Positions 8,907-18,190 of a stretch of 64,000 nt of DNA are shown here, in pieces. Position 1 is the first letter of the stretch. The number at the start of each line of letters is the position of its first letter. This DNA comes from Leptolyngbyaceae cyanobacterium clean351 (lineage in GTDB: Bacteria > Cyanobacteriota > Cyanobacteriia > DAIDHW01): assembly GCA_027451865.1 (NCBI GenBank), contig DAIDHW010000007.1:1-64000 (forward strand). The letters run 5' to 3'. Below the pieces are notes generated by a model. The model made no database searches and was not told where the DNA came from. It was given only the letters and a program-made list of their open reading frames with translations. Position numbers and translations under genes: made by a program.

Positions 8907-10640
8907 ATGCTGCAAGGCTGGATTCAGATTGCCATTACCATCACCCTATTTGTGGCCATCAGCCCCCTGTTCGGGGGTTACATGGCCCGGGTTTTCCAGG
9001 GTCAGCGCACCCTGCTAGACCCGGTGCTCAACCCCCTTGAGGGGGTAATATTTACCCTCAGCGGTGTTAGAGACCGGCCAGAAATGAATGGCTGGCAGTA
9101 CACCCGCGCCGTCCTTTACAGCAACATTGCTGCCTGTATTTTGGTCGGCTTGATCCTGTTTAATCAGGCCCTGCTGCCCTTTAACCCCACCCACCTAAAC
9201 TCCTCGGCGGCCACCTGGGACACCATCCTGCACACCCTGGTTTCCTTTGTCACCAACACCGACCAGCAGCACTACTCAGGGGAGAGCACCTATACCTACT
9301 TTTCCCAGTTTGCCGGTTTGGGGTTGATGTTTTTCATCTCCTGCGCCACCGGCATAGCCGTGGCCATCGCCTTTATCCGTGGCCTGACCGGGCGGCCCCT
9401 GGGAAACTTTTACGTGGACCTGACCCAGGCCATCACCCGTATCCTCCTGCCCATGAGCCTGGTGGGGGGAGTAGTGATGCTAGCAGCCGGCATGCCCGAG
9501 ACCCTAGCCGGACCGGTGGTGGTGCCCACCCTCGAAAACCCCCACATCAGTCAGGCCATTGCCCTTGGTCCTGTGGCCCACTTTGAAATTATTAAGGAGC
9601 TAGGCCAGAATGGGGGCGGGTTTTTTGGGGTCAACTCGGCCCATCCCTTCGAGAACCCCAACGGATTTACCAACCTGCTCGAGATTGTCTCGATGGTCAG
9701 CATTTCCGCCGGCCTAATTCACACCTACGGTGCCATGGCCAATAACCCCAAGCAAGCCTGGTACATCTTCAACATGGTGCTGATTATCTACATCGCCTTC
9801 GTGGTAGTGGCAGGAATCAATGAGTACAACGGCATCCCGGGTATTAATCAGCTCCTGGGCAGCAGCCAACCTAATTTGGAGGGGAAGGAGGTGCGCTTTG
9901 GCTGGGCCCAATCTGCCCTGTTCCTGACTACCACCACCGGTACCATGTGTGGGGCAGCCAACAGTGCCCACGATTCGGTGATGCCCGGAAGTCTGTTTAT
10001 CGCCCTGTTTAACATGTTCCTGCAGATCCTCTGGGGGGGTGAGGGTACAGGCACCGCCTACCTCTTTGCCTACGTGATTTTAGCCGTATTTGCCACTGGC
10101 CTGATGGTGGGCCGGACCCCGGAATTCCTCGGCCGCAAAATTGAGCAGCGCGAAGTAGTGCTAGCTAGCCTGCTGCTGCTGCTAGTCCACCCCATTGTCA
10201 TTCTCATCCCTGGGGCAATTACCCTCAGCTTTCCCGAGGTAGCAGCCAATGTCACTGTCCCTGGTTTCTACAACGGCATCTTCAATCCCGGCTTCCACGG
10301 CTTATCGGAGGTAATTTACGAGTACACCTCGGCGGCGGCCAACAATGGTTCAGGGTTAGCGGGCCTCGGGAACAGTGAACCTGCCCCTTCTGCCCTATGG
10401 TGGAACCTCAGCTGTTGCGTGGTCTTGGCCATCGGTCGGTACGTACCGATTATGGCCCTGTTACTGCTCGCCGACGGTATGTCTCGGAAGCAGTCAGTAC
10501 CCATGACCTCCGGTACCCTGCGCACGGACACCAAATTGTTTGCCGGTGTAGCAGCTGGGGTGATCCTGATTGTCGGCGCCTTGACCTTCTTCCCGGTCCT
10601 GGCCCTCGGACCTGTAGCCGAAGCCTTTGCAGTCCTCTAG
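8907..10640 (+). CDS. kdpA: Potassium-transporting ATPase subunit A
   Basis: Channel-like K+-selective subunit of the high-affinity KdpFABC pump in the cytoplasmic membrane. It has about ten hydrophobic helices and four degenerate selectivity-filter loops: [42 protein letters not shown] and [12 protein letters not shown]. Length 577 is close to the usual ~560. The ATG at 8907 gives the conserved N terminus; no strong Shine-Dalgarno is seen. First gene of kdpA-kdpB-kdpF/G-kdpC, 12 bp before kdpB. Expression of such operons is normally induced by K+ limitation. Confidence 0.97.
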   Translation: MLQGWIQIAITITLFVAISPLFGGYMARVFQGQRTLLDPVLNPLEGVIFTLSGVRDRPEMNGWQYTRAVLYSNIAACILVGLILFNQALLPFNPTHLNSSAATWDTILHTLVSFVTNTDQQHYSGESTYTYFSQFAGLGLMFFISCATGIAVAIAFIRGLTGRPLGNFYVDLTQAITRILLPMSLVGGVVMLAAGMPETLAGPVVVPTLENPHISQAIALGPVAHFEIIKELGQNGGGFFGVNSAHPFENPNGFTNLLEIVSMVSISAGLIHTYGAMANNPKQAWYIFNMVLIIYIAFVVVAGINEYNGIPGINQLLGSSQPNLEGKEVRFGWAQSALFLTTTTGTMCGAANSAHDSVMPGSLFIALFNMFLQILWGGEGTGTAYLFAYVILAVFATGLMVGRTPEFLGRKIEQREVVLASLLLLLVHPIVILIPGAITLSFPEVAANVTVPGFYNGIFNPGFHGLSEVIYEYTSAAANNGSGLAGLGNSEPAPSALWWNLSCCVVLAIGRYVPIMALLLLADGMSRKQSVPMTSGTLRTDTKLFAGVAAGVILIVGALTFFPVLALGPVAEAFAVL

Positions 10641-10652
10641 AGTTGCCTTCCC

Positions 10653-12794
10653 ATGTCCAATTCTTCTCCTAGCCGGCCCCTCCACGTCCCCCAAGGACCC
10701 CGGGAAAGTCGCCGGCACACCCCGAAAACTAACTTTAAGGGCATCTACCGCCGAGCCCTGGGGCAGTCCTTTGTCAAACTCGACCCCCGGATCACCGTCC
10801 GCAACCCGGTTATGTTCGTGGTTTGGGTCGGGACCATCGTCACCTTCCTGGTGACCGTCAACCCCAACCTGTTTGGCGACATTCAGGCGGACCCTACCGA
10901 GCAGCGAGTCCTCAACGGCTCCATCACGGTGATTCTATTCTTTACCCTCCTATTTGCTAACTTCGCAGAAGCTGTAGCTGAAGGGCGCGGCAAGGCCCAG
11001 GCAGATTCTCTCCGGGCTACCCGCTCCGATACCATCGCCCATAAAGTTTTGGCGGACGGCACCATTGAAGAGGTTAATTCCACCCAACTACGCCGGGGGG
11101 ACCAAGTGCAGGTCTTGGCCGGGTCCATGATTCCCGCCGACGGGGAAGTTATCCAAGGCATCGGCTCAGTGGATGAGTCTGCTATCACCGGCGAATCAGC
11201 CCCAGTCCTCAAACAACCCGGCACCGACATTGCCAGCTCCGTCACCGGCGGGACCAAGCTCCTGTCCGATGAACTGCTGATTCGCGTCACCTCGGACCCG
11301 GGTCAAGGGTTTATTGACCGGATGATTGCCCTAGTGGAGGGAGCTAAAAGAACTAAAACCCCCAACGAAATCGCCCTGACGGTGCTGCTGGCAGTACTAA
11401 CTCAGGTATTCCTGATTGTCGTGGCTACTGTCCCCGCCATTGCCCAGTTTATTGCCAACTTTATCAGTACCCTGTTTAGCCAGGCGGCGGCGAACAACCT
11501 CCAGGCCGGAGCTAGTGTGGCCGTGATGATCTCCTTGCTGGTGGCCTTGATTCCCACCACCATTGGCGGCCTCCTGAGTGCCATTGGCATTGCCGGCATG
11601 GACCGGGTAGCCCAATTCAACGTCATTGCCACCTCTGGCCGGGCTGTGGAAGCCTGTGGGGACGTCAACACCATGATCCTGGATAAGACCGGCACCATTA
11701 CCTTCGGTAACCGGTTGGCGGACGAATTTATCCCGGTCACCGACGTCTCCAGCCAGACCCTAGCCCAGGTCTGTTGGCTAGCTAGCGTGTTTGATGACAC
11801 CCCCGAGGGGCGCTCGATCCGAGCCCTAGCGGAAAAGCTAGGGGGAGCCGTAGACCTGGATTTAGCCACGGCGGAGGGGATTGAGTTCTCCGCCCGCACC
11901 CGCATGAGCGGTACTAACCTAGCCAACGGCCAGGAAATCCGTAAAGGCTCCGTAGAGGCGATTAAGGGATTTGTCCGCTCCCGGGGTGGGCAGGTGCCAG
12001 ACCAGATTGATCCGGCCTACGAGCGGGTCTCCCGCTTGGGGGGCACTCCCCTAGCGGTTTGCCGGGATAAGGACATCTACGGGATCATCTACCTGAAGGA
12101 CATTGTCAAGCCCGGCCTGCGGGAAAGGTTTGACCAGCTGCGCCGGATGGGGATTCGTACCATCATGCTCACGGGGGATAACCGGATTACCGCTTCAGTG
12201 ATTGCCCAGGAAGCGGGGGTAGACGACTTCATCGCTGAGGCCACCCCGGAGGACAAGATCAGCGTGATCCGCTCCGAGCAATCCCAGGGCAAGCTGGTAG
12301 CCATGACCGGAGACGGCACTAACGATGCCCCTGCCCTCGCCCAGGCCAACGTAGGGGTGGCGATGAACTCGGGTACCCAGGCGGCCAAGGAGGCCGCTAA
12401 CATGGTGGACCTGGACTCCGACCCCACTAAACTGATTGACCTGGTGGCCATTGGCAAACAGCTGCTGATTACCCGGGGGGCATTGACCACCTTCTCTATC
12501 GCCAATGATGTGGCCAAGTACTTTGCCATTATCCCGACTATTTTTGCCGCTGCTGGCATTGGGGCTCTGAATATCATGGGCCTCAAAAGTGCTGAGTCAG
12601 CAATTATCGCCGCTCTCATCTACAACGCTCTGGTGATCCCGGCCCTGATTCCCCTAGCCCTGAGGGGGGTGCAGTTTAGACCAGTCAGTGCTAACCAGCT
12701 CCTGCAGCGTAACATCCTCATCTACGGGGTCGGGGGGGTCGTTGCCCCCTTTATTGCCATCAAGGCCATTGACCTAATCCTGCCCTTTTCCTAG
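10653..12794 (+). CDS. kdpB: Potassium-transporting P-type ATPase subunit B
   Basis: Catalytic P-type ATPase subunit that drives K+ import. Visible are the phosphorylation motif DKTGTIT (Asp at about 344), TGES (about 179-182), the hinge MTGDGTNDAPALAQANVGVAM, and hydrophobic helix groups at about 55-105, 240-310 and the C terminus. At 713 residues it is slightly longer than E. coli KdpB because of a ~25-residue polar N-terminal extension. It is followed without a gap by the small KdpF/G gene. Confidence 0.97.
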   Translation: MSNSSPSRPLHVPQGPRESRRHTPKTNFKGIYRRALGQSFVKLDPRITVRNPVMFVVWVGTIVTFLVTVNPNLFGDIQADPTEQRVLNGSITVILFFTLLFANFAEAVAEGRGKAQADSLRATRSDTIAHKVLADGTIEEVNSTQLRRGDQVQVLAGSMIPADGEVIQGIGSVDESAITGESAPVLKQPGTDIASSVTGGTKLLSDELLIRVTSDPGQGFIDRMIALVEGAKRTKTPNEIALTVLLAVLTQVFLIVVATVPAIAQFIANFISTLFSQAAANNLQAGASVAVMISLLVALIPTTIGGLLSAIGIAGMDRVAQFNVIATSGRAVEACGDVNTMILDKTGTITFGNRLADEFIPVTDVSSQTLAQVCWLASVFDDTPEGRSIRALAEKLGGAVDLDLATAEGIEFSARTRMSGTNLANGQEIRKGSVEAIKGFVRSRGGQVPDQIDPAYERVSRLGGTPLAVCRDKDIYGIIYLKDIVKPGLRERFDQLRRMGIRTIMLTGDNRITASVIAQEAGVDDFIAEATPEDKISVIRSEQSQGKLVAMTGDGTNDAPALAQANVGVAMNSGTQAAKEAANMVDLDSDPTKLIDLVAIGKQLLITRGALTTFSIANDVAKYFAIIPTIFAAAGIGALNIMGLKSAESAIIAALIYNALVIPALIPLALRGVQFRPVSANQLLQRNILIYGVGGVVAPFIAIKAIDLILPFS

Positions 12795-12803
12795 GTGTTA
12801 CCC

Positions 12804-13046
12804 ATGAATTTACCCTCGGTCCTTGAAACCCTCCAGGATATCTGGTCTCTCCAGCGCCACCGCAAGCTGCCAGTGTACCTATTCTTGGCAATTGCCTTTA
12901 ACCTGATCCTTGCCCCCCTGGTGTTGGCAGCTACGGGCAATAGTTTCTCGCGCACCCAGGCTTGGGCAGTGGGGTTACTCCTGATCACCACCTGTGCTCT
13001 GGGCATCTACCTGTTTTTTGTCATGTTCATTCCGGAGAAATTCTGA
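12804..13046 (+). CDS. Small Kdp subunit, KdpF/KdpG-like
   Basis: 80-residue membrane peptide between kdpB and kdpC, the position occupied by kdpG in Anabaena. It has two hydrophobic segments, about residues 23-45 and 56-74. The end, IYLFFVMFIPEKF, resembles the single helix of KdpF, which stabilises the complex. I chose the ATG at 12804, with AGGTG six bases upstream overlapping the kdpB stop, rather than the GTG at 12795. The kdpC start overlaps its stop codon (TGATG). Confidence 0.8.
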   Translation: MNLPSVLETLQDIWSLQRHRKLPVYLFLAIAFNLILAPLVLAATGNSFSRTQAWAVGLLLITTCALGIYLFFVMFIPEKF

Positions 13047-13651
13047 TGCAAATTACCCGTGAAATTGGCTGGGCAATTCGCTCCACCCTAGTCCTGTGGG
13101 TGATTACGGCCCTCATCTACCCCCTGGTGATGGTGGGGATTGGCCAGGTGGCTTTTCCCTACCAGGCCAACGGCAGCCTACTTAAAAACGCCCAGGGGCA
13201 GGTGGTGGGCTCAGCCTTGATTGGTCAGCCTTTTACCAGTGACCGGTATTTCAATAGTCGCCCCAGCGCCGTCTCCTACAGCACTGCCGACCCCGCCCAC
13301 GACACGGCCGGGGTCCTTCAGACCGGAGAGTCTGGGTCTAGTAACTTGGCTCCTAGTAACCCGGCCCTCAAGCAGCGGATCCAAGCCTCGGTTAAGCAGC
13401 TACAGCAGGCGGGGGTGCAACCCACAGCCGACCTGGTCTACAGCTCCGCTTCCGGCTTAGACCCCCACATCACCCCCGCGGCGGCCCAAGCCCAGGTAGC
13501 CCGGGTGGCTAAGGCCCGTGGCCTCGACCCCCAAGCGGTGGCAGGCCTGATTGACCAGAACCTAGACCGGCGCTGGTTGGGCCTGTTTGGGGAACCAGGG
13601 GTTAATGTCCTGAAGCTAAACCTAGCCCTGGACGCCCTGCCCCATCCCTAA
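13046..13651 (+). CDS. kdpC: Potassium-transporting ATPase subunit C
   Basis: Single-span periplasmic-facing subunit that helps KdpA and KdpB cooperate. One N-terminal membrane helix (about 11-32) is followed by conserved ALIGQPFTSDRYFNSRPSA and, near the end, QNLDRRWLGLFGEPGVNVLKLN. Length 201 residues is typical. The start is the ATG overlapping the preceding stop as TGATG; longer in-frame starts lie inside the upstream gene. A terminator follows about 60 bp after the stop. Confidence 0.96.
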   Translation: MQITREIGWAIRSTLVLWVITALIYPLVMVGIGQVAFPYQANGSLLKNAQGQVVGSALIGQPFTSDRYFNSRPSAVSYSTADPAHDTAGVLQTGESGSSNLAPSNPALKQRIQASVKQLQQAGVQPTADLVYSSASGLDPHITPAAAQAQVARVAKARGLDPQAVAGLIDQNLDRRWLGLFGEPGVNVLKLNLALDALPHP

Positions 13652-13709
13652 CCCTGGATAGGGTTAACCATCAGTCCCCTGGACTGGTTTCTCGGAGTTG
13701 ATTAACCTT

Positions 13710-13740
13710 GCCCCCCGGTTCGTCCTGGGGGGCGTTTCTT
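13710..13740 (+). terminator. Rho-independent terminator after kdpC
   Basis: GCCCCCC (13710-13716) pairs with GGGGGGC (13727-13733), with two more G:C pairs beside a one-base bulge in the stem, then GTTTCTT. It lies between kdpC and kdpD. It should end or attenuate the kdpABFC transcript and separate kdpD from it. Confidence 0.7.
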
Positions 13741-13903
13741 ATGACACCGGGGTTAAATCCCTCACAGCTCTTCTCCGTTAGGTTTAGGGGTCATTGATCC
13801 CAGGTAAGCAGTAGTACTGAACCCCTGCCCAGACCTCCAGTCCCAGGCTGGCTTAAGGTTTGCCAACTCCAATGATCCCAGTAGGCTCCCTCAGGTGAAC
13901 AGC

Positions 13904-15004
13904 ATGAATCGCAAGGGCAAACACAAAATTTTCATTGGCATGGCCCCAGGGGTGGGCAAAACCTACAAAATGCTTGAGGAGGCCCACTCCCTGAAACAAA
14001 TTGGCGTAGACGTGGTAATCGGACTGCTAGAGACCCACAACCGCCAGGACACCATCGCCAAAGCAGTAGGCCTAGAGGTCATCCCTCGCCAGGAAGTACT
14101 CTACAACCAGATCGCCTTGACGGAGATGGATGTGGAGGCTATTTTGGCTCGCCAACCCCAGTTGGTTTTAGTAGATGAGTTGGCCCACACTAATGTCCCC
14201 GGTTCAGTGCGAGAAAAACGCTACCAAGACGTAGAGGTTCTCCTCGCAGCCGGCCTTGAGGTTTACTCGACCCTCAATATTCAGCACCTAGAAAGCCTAA
14301 ACGACCTGGTGGCCAGAATTACCGGGGTGGTGGTGCGGGAGCGAGTCCCGGACCGGCTCCTGGAGGAGGCAGACGAAGTGGTAGTGGTGGACGTAACCCC
14401 AGAGACCCTCCAGGAAAGACTCCTAGAGGGCAAGATCTATCCCGCCGCCAAGGTTGAACAGTCCTTGGATAATTTCTTTCAACACCGTAACCTGATTGCC
14501 CTGCGGGAGCTAGCCCTGCGGGAGGTTGCCGACAACATTGAAGAGTACGCCCGCCGCCACCATCCCCCAGCCACGGCCGGACCGGTTTGTAATATTCACG
14601 AGCGGGTGCTGGTGTGTGTGTCCACGGAGCCCCACTCGGTCCAGTTACTGCGGCGCGGCGGCCGGCTAGCCAGCTACATGAATGCCCCCCTCTACGCCCT
14701 CTACGTCAGTGCCCCAGACCGGTTTCTCACCAAGCCCGAGGTGCTGCACCTGGAAACCTGTGAGCGTCTGTGCACGGACCTACAGGGGCAATTTATCCGG
14801 GTGAATGGCCCTAAGGTAGTGACCGAAATTTCCCTGGTGGCCAAAACTTATCGAATTACCCAAATTATCCTAGGTAAGACCCGCAAGTCTCGCTGGAGCA
14901 TCCTGTTGCGGGGGTCATTCATTGACCACCTAATGCGGTCTTTGCCCCAGGTAGACCTCCATATCATTTCTACCGACGCTGTTAACTCTGACCGACCTGA
15001 CTGA
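13904..15004 (+). CDS. kdpD: Truncated KdpD (KdpD domain plus Usp domain only)
   Basis: Corresponds to the cytosolic N-terminal half of the potassium sensor KdpD. Walker A APGVGKTY is at about 14-21 and Walker B LVLVDELAHTN follows. A universal-stress-protein-like domain from about residue 220 ends the protein. The four-helix membrane part and the histidine kinase are absent, and the gene ends normally, so this is not an assembly break. Short KdpD proteins of this kind are known in cyanobacteria such as Anabaena. In other bacteria the Usp domain can bind c-di-AMP; whether it does here is unknown. I chose the ATG at 13904; a GTG at 13895 is possible. Confidence 0.9.
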   Translation: MNRKGKHKIFIGMAPGVGKTYKMLEEAHSLKQIGVDVVIGLLETHNRQDTIAKAVGLEVIPRQEVLYNQIALTEMDVEAILARQPQLVLVDELAHTNVPGSVREKRYQDVEVLLAAGLEVYSTLNIQHLESLNDLVARITGVVVRERVPDRLLEEADEVVVVDVTPETLQERLLEGKIYPAAKVEQSLDNFFQHRNLIALRELALREVADNIEEYARRHHPPATAGPVCNIHERVLVCVSTEPHSVQLLRRGGRLASYMNAPLYALYVSAPDRFLTKPEVLHLETCERLCTDLQGQFIRVNGPKVVTEISLVAKTYRITQIILGKTRKSRWSILLRGSFIDHLMRSLPQVDLHIISTDAVNSDRPD

Positions 15005-15217
15005 AGGTGGGGGATTCAAGCCCCGTCAGGACGGTTCTACGCTAGAACGGGCTTGTCGGGATGGGGCGGCGCCACGATGCTAGAACGGGCACGGATCGAC
15101 TGTAAGACTGCCTCGGCAGCAGGTCGAGATGAAGTATCCTTCCTACTCTTTTGGGGCAAGGAGTATGTCAGCCCGAGAGGGTCTACAATTACCCCTAGAT
15201 CTTCACGTAATCTGATC

Positions 15218-15805
15218 ATGGTACGCACCGCCTCCACCATGCTGCCCCTAGGTACAGCAGCTCCTGATTTTCAGCTCCCAGACGTGGTCACCGGAGCAAC
15301 GGTTTCCCGCGATAGCCTTGGGGGCAAAGCCCTTTTGGTCATGTTTATCTGTCGGCATTGTCCCTACGTTAAGCACGTGATGGGGGAACTAGTCCGGCTC
15401 GGCCAAGACTACCAAAACCGGCCGGTTAGCATTGTGGCCATCAGTGCCAACGATGCCGATAACTACCCCGATGACGCTCCTGGGAAGCTGCGCGACCTGG
15501 CCATGACTAGCGGTTTTACCTTCCCCTTGTGCTACGACGAAAGCCAAGCTGTCGCTAAGGCCTATACAGCCGCCTGCACTCCCGATTTCTTTCTCTTTGA
15601 CCAGCACCGGCAGTTGGTTTACCGGGGACAACTAGACGACAGCCGCCCGAGCAACGACTACCCCCCTGATGGCAAGGACCTACGGCAGGCCATGGAGGCA
15701 GTCCTGGCTGACCAGCCCGTTAGCCAAGCCCAAAAGCCCGGGATTGGTTGCAATATCAAATGGAAACCGGGTAACGCCCCCACCTACTTTGGGGCCAATG
15801 CCTAG
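15218..15805 (+). CDS. Thioredoxin-fold peroxiredoxin-like protein
   Basis: A 195-residue AhpC/TSA or TlpA-type thioredoxin-fold protein, presumably a thiol-disulfide oxidoreductase or peroxidase. PLGTAAPDFQLPD opens the fold. The active-site-like CRHCPYVKHV is a CxxC, followed by SANDADNYPDD and a cis-Pro-type CTPDFFLFD. I chose the ATG at 15218; the ~55 in-frame residues upstream are low-complexity and non-conserved. No signal peptide, so probably cytosolic. It converges on the AI-2E permease gene with one base between stops. Confidence 0.82.
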   Translation: MVRTASTMLPLGTAAPDFQLPDVVTGATVSRDSLGGKALLVMFICRHCPYVKHVMGELVRLGQDYQNRPVSIVAISANDADNYPDDAPGKLRDLAMTSGFTFPLCYDESQAVAKAYTAACTPDFFLFDQHRQLVYRGQLDDSRPSNDYPPDGKDLRQAMEAVLADQPVSQAQKPGIGCNIKWKPGNAPTYFGANA

Positions 15806-15806
15806 C

Positions 15807-16871
15807 TTAGGGCGAGGTTTGAGCCTCCCAGGCAGCTAAGCCCGTCTTCAACAAGGAAGCTAGGGGCACCGCCATGATCACCCCGAGCAGGCCGGCAGTC
15901 TGGACCCCGAGGAGTACCGCCACCAATACCCAGAAGGGATTGAGCCCGGTTACCTTACCTAGCACCCGGGGGGCGACCAGATTTTCTAGGACCTGTTGAA
16001 TTAGTAGGCCTGAGACTAAAACCCGCAGCCCCAGGGAAATATCGAGGATCGTCACCACCGCGGTCACCAATGCTATCCCCACGGTAGTCCCAAAGGGGAT
16101 CAAAGCCATCAGCCCGATGAGCAGGGCAAAGAGCAAGGCGTAGGGGATTTGCAGCAGCCAAAAGGTGGGGGCGAGCACCAGAGCAATCGAGCCGGCCATG
16201 ATTCCCTGGCCCACAAAATAGTTTTGAAAACTCAAGCGCAAGGCCTGGGTTAAAGCTTGGCGGGTAGCCGCCGGCAGCCACCGGATTAACCCCTGCCACA
16301 GCAGCTGGCCATGCTGTAGCAGGTAGAAAGTCAACACCAGGGTAAACAGGCCGTCAACTAGCCCCCCTAGGGTGACCACCGCTAGCCCCAGAATCTGTTG
16401 CGTCAACCCTTGGGCTTGGTTTTGGAGCTGGGCAGCTACTTGAGCTCCGAGTTGCCGCAGGTCTAGGGCGACGCCAAAACCGGTCAAAAGTCGGTTGAGG
16501 GAAATGTCCCAGTGCAGAAGCGCCTCCCACGCCCCAGCAAACCAACCCGGAAGGTGTAAAAGCAGTTGGTGTGCCTGACCTAAAGCCAGGGGGACAAGCA
16601 CAAACCCCAAGGTGGCAAGTAGGGTCAGGGTCAACAAAAAGATCAAGGTTGCGGCGCGGCCCCGGCTGGCCCCCCGGCGGACCATGAAATCTACGGGATA
16701 GTTGAGGATGAAAGCAAGTAGAGAGCTAGAAATCAGGATCCTCAACAAGCCGGCAAAGGTGTGAATAATTAGCACCACCGCCCAAGCGTTTAACAGTAGG
16801 AGGGGCAGGGCCAGGGAGAGGGTAATTACCCGGCCCAGGGGTGATAGGTTTTGCCAAAGCGACCGACCCAT
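15807..16871 (-). CDS. AI-2E family transporter (PF01594 type)
   Basis: A 354-residue integral membrane protein with two N-terminal helices, a central soluble-looking stretch (about 95-150), then a cluster of helices including LIGLMALIPFGTTVGI and VLGKVTGLNPFWVLVAVLLG, the most conserved region of the family. Members export small molecules or act as Na+/H+ antiporters; the substrate here is unknown. Leftward, convergent with the thioredoxin-like gene and divergent from the LpxB-like gene. Confidence 0.85.
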   Translation of the reverse strand: MGRSLWQNLSPLGRVITLSLALPLLLLNAWAVVLIIHTFAGLLRILISSSLLAFILNYPVDFMVRRGASRGRAATLIFLLTLTLLATLGFVLVPLALGQAHQLLLHLPGWFAGAWEALLHWDISLNRLLTGFGVALDLRQLGAQVAAQLQNQAQGLTQQILGLAVVTLGGLVDGLFTLVLTFYLLQHGQLLWQGLIRWLPAATRQALTQALRLSFQNYFVGQGIMAGSIALVLAPTFWLLQIPYALLFALLIGLMALIPFGTTVGIALVTAVVTILDISLGLRVLVSGLLIQQVLENLVAPRVLGKVTGLNPFWVLVAVLLGVQTAGLLGVIMAVPLASLLKTGLAAWEAQTSP

Positions 16872-16954
16872 AGGATACCTGGGAGTTATAAAATACCAGC
16901 CAGAACTCCAGCTGCCCTGCTATCGGTTGGCAGGAGACTAGCCCTACCCCAATT

Positions 16955-18190
16955 GTGGATTATAAACCCTTACCCACTAACTCCCCGCCCCGGGTCCTGT
17001 GCCTCAGCAACGGCCACGGGGAAGATGGGATCGCGGTGCGCCTTGCCCTAGCCCTCAAAACCCAGCTCAACCCCCTAGATTTGCAGGCTTTACCCCTAGT
17101 GGGAGAAGGCTACGCCTACCGGCAAGCGCAAATTCCTTTGATTGGCCGGGCCCAGGCCATGCCCTCCGGTGGATTTATTTACATGGATGGACGGCAGCTA
17201 GCGCGAGATCTGCGGGGGGGACTTGTGGGGCTTACCTGGAGTCAGATCCAGGCTGTGCGGGATTGGGCCAGGCTAGGGGGAGCGGTCCTCGCAGTGGGTG
17301 ATATTGTCCCCCTGCTGTTTGCCTGGGCTAGTGGAGCTGCCTACGCCTTTGTGGGCACCGCCAAATCAGAGTACTATCTCCGCGATGAGGCGGGGCTCCT
17401 GCCTCGGGAAACCTGGTGGGAGCGCTGGGAGGGTTGGGGTGGATCGGTGTACCTTCCCTGGGAGCGCTGGCTGATGGCCTCAGGCCGTTGTCGAGCGGTC
17501 TTCCCCCGGGATGCCCTGACAGCCAGGGTGCTTCAGCGTTGGGCCTACCCCGTGTTCAACCTGGGCAACCCGATGATGGATGATGTGGCGGGCCTAGCCC
17601 CAGCGGAGCCAACGGAGCTAACGGTTCTGCTGCTGCCAGGCTCACGTCCCCTTGAAGCGCAAGCTAATTGGCGCTTGCTAGTCCAGGCGGCCACCCAAGT
17701 GACCAGCCAGCGTGCTCCTGCCCCCTTAAGGTTTCTCGCGCCAATTGCCCCACTCCTGCCCCTAGCCCCCCTGGAGGAAGCCCTTATCGCTGGAGGATGG
17801 AACCGGGAGAGACCAGGGGAATTTCGGTACCGCCAAGCCCGCCTATGCCTTGACCAACAATCCTTCCCAGTCTTCCTCCGCCAGGCCCACCTAGCTATTG
17901 CCCTGGCCGGGACCGCCACGGAGCAGTTTGCCGGTTTGGGTAAACCGGTAATTACCTTTCCGGGCCCCGGACCCCAGTTCACGGCGCGCTTTGCTCGGGC
18001 CCAGGCGCGTCTATTGGGCCCCTCGGTGACCCTAGTGGCGGGACTAGAGGCCGTTGCCCCAGCCCTCGAGGACCTCCTGCACGATCCAGACCGACTCCAA
18101 CTGGTGGCTACCAATGGTCCCCGTCGCCTTGGACCCCCGGGGGCTTCCCAGCGGATTGCCGCCTGCTTTAAGAGCCAGGTTTTCCCCTAG
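16955..18190 (+). CDS. Lipid-A-disaccharide synthase-related protein
   Basis: A 411-residue GT-B-like protein of the cyanobacterial family related to LpxB. It begins with [17 protein letters not shown] and has a C-terminal donor-type half ending in [25 protein letters not shown]. True LpxB joins two lipid A precursors, but this family is distinct and its product is not established. The start is GTG at 16955. Its last four bases overlap the end of the convergent yvcK. Confidence 0.8.
   Translation: MDYKPLPTNSPPRVLCLSNGHGEDGIAVRLALALKTQLNPLDLQALPLVGEGYAYRQAQIPLIGRAQAMPSGGFIYMDGRQLARDLRGGLVGLTWSQIQAVRDWARLGGAVLAVGDIVPLLFAWASGAAYAFVGTAKSEYYLRDEAGLLPRETWWERWEGWGGSVYLPWERWLMASGRCRAVFPRDALTARVLQRWAYPVFNLGNPMMDDVAGLAPAEPTELTVLLLPGSRPLEAQANWRLLVQAATQVTSQRAPAPLRFLAPIAPLLPLAPLEEALIAGGWNRERPGEFRYRQARLCLDQQSFPVFLRQAHLAIALAGTATEQFAGLGKPVITFPGPGPQFTARFARAQARLLGPSVTLVAGLEAVAPALEDLLHDPDRLQLVATNGPRRLGPPGASQRIAACFKSQVFP

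Noticed and set aside
12962-13045. Longer start for kdpC
   Set aside because: The extra residues overlap the KdpF/G gene out of frame and have no resemblance to KdpC; the TGATG start is typical.
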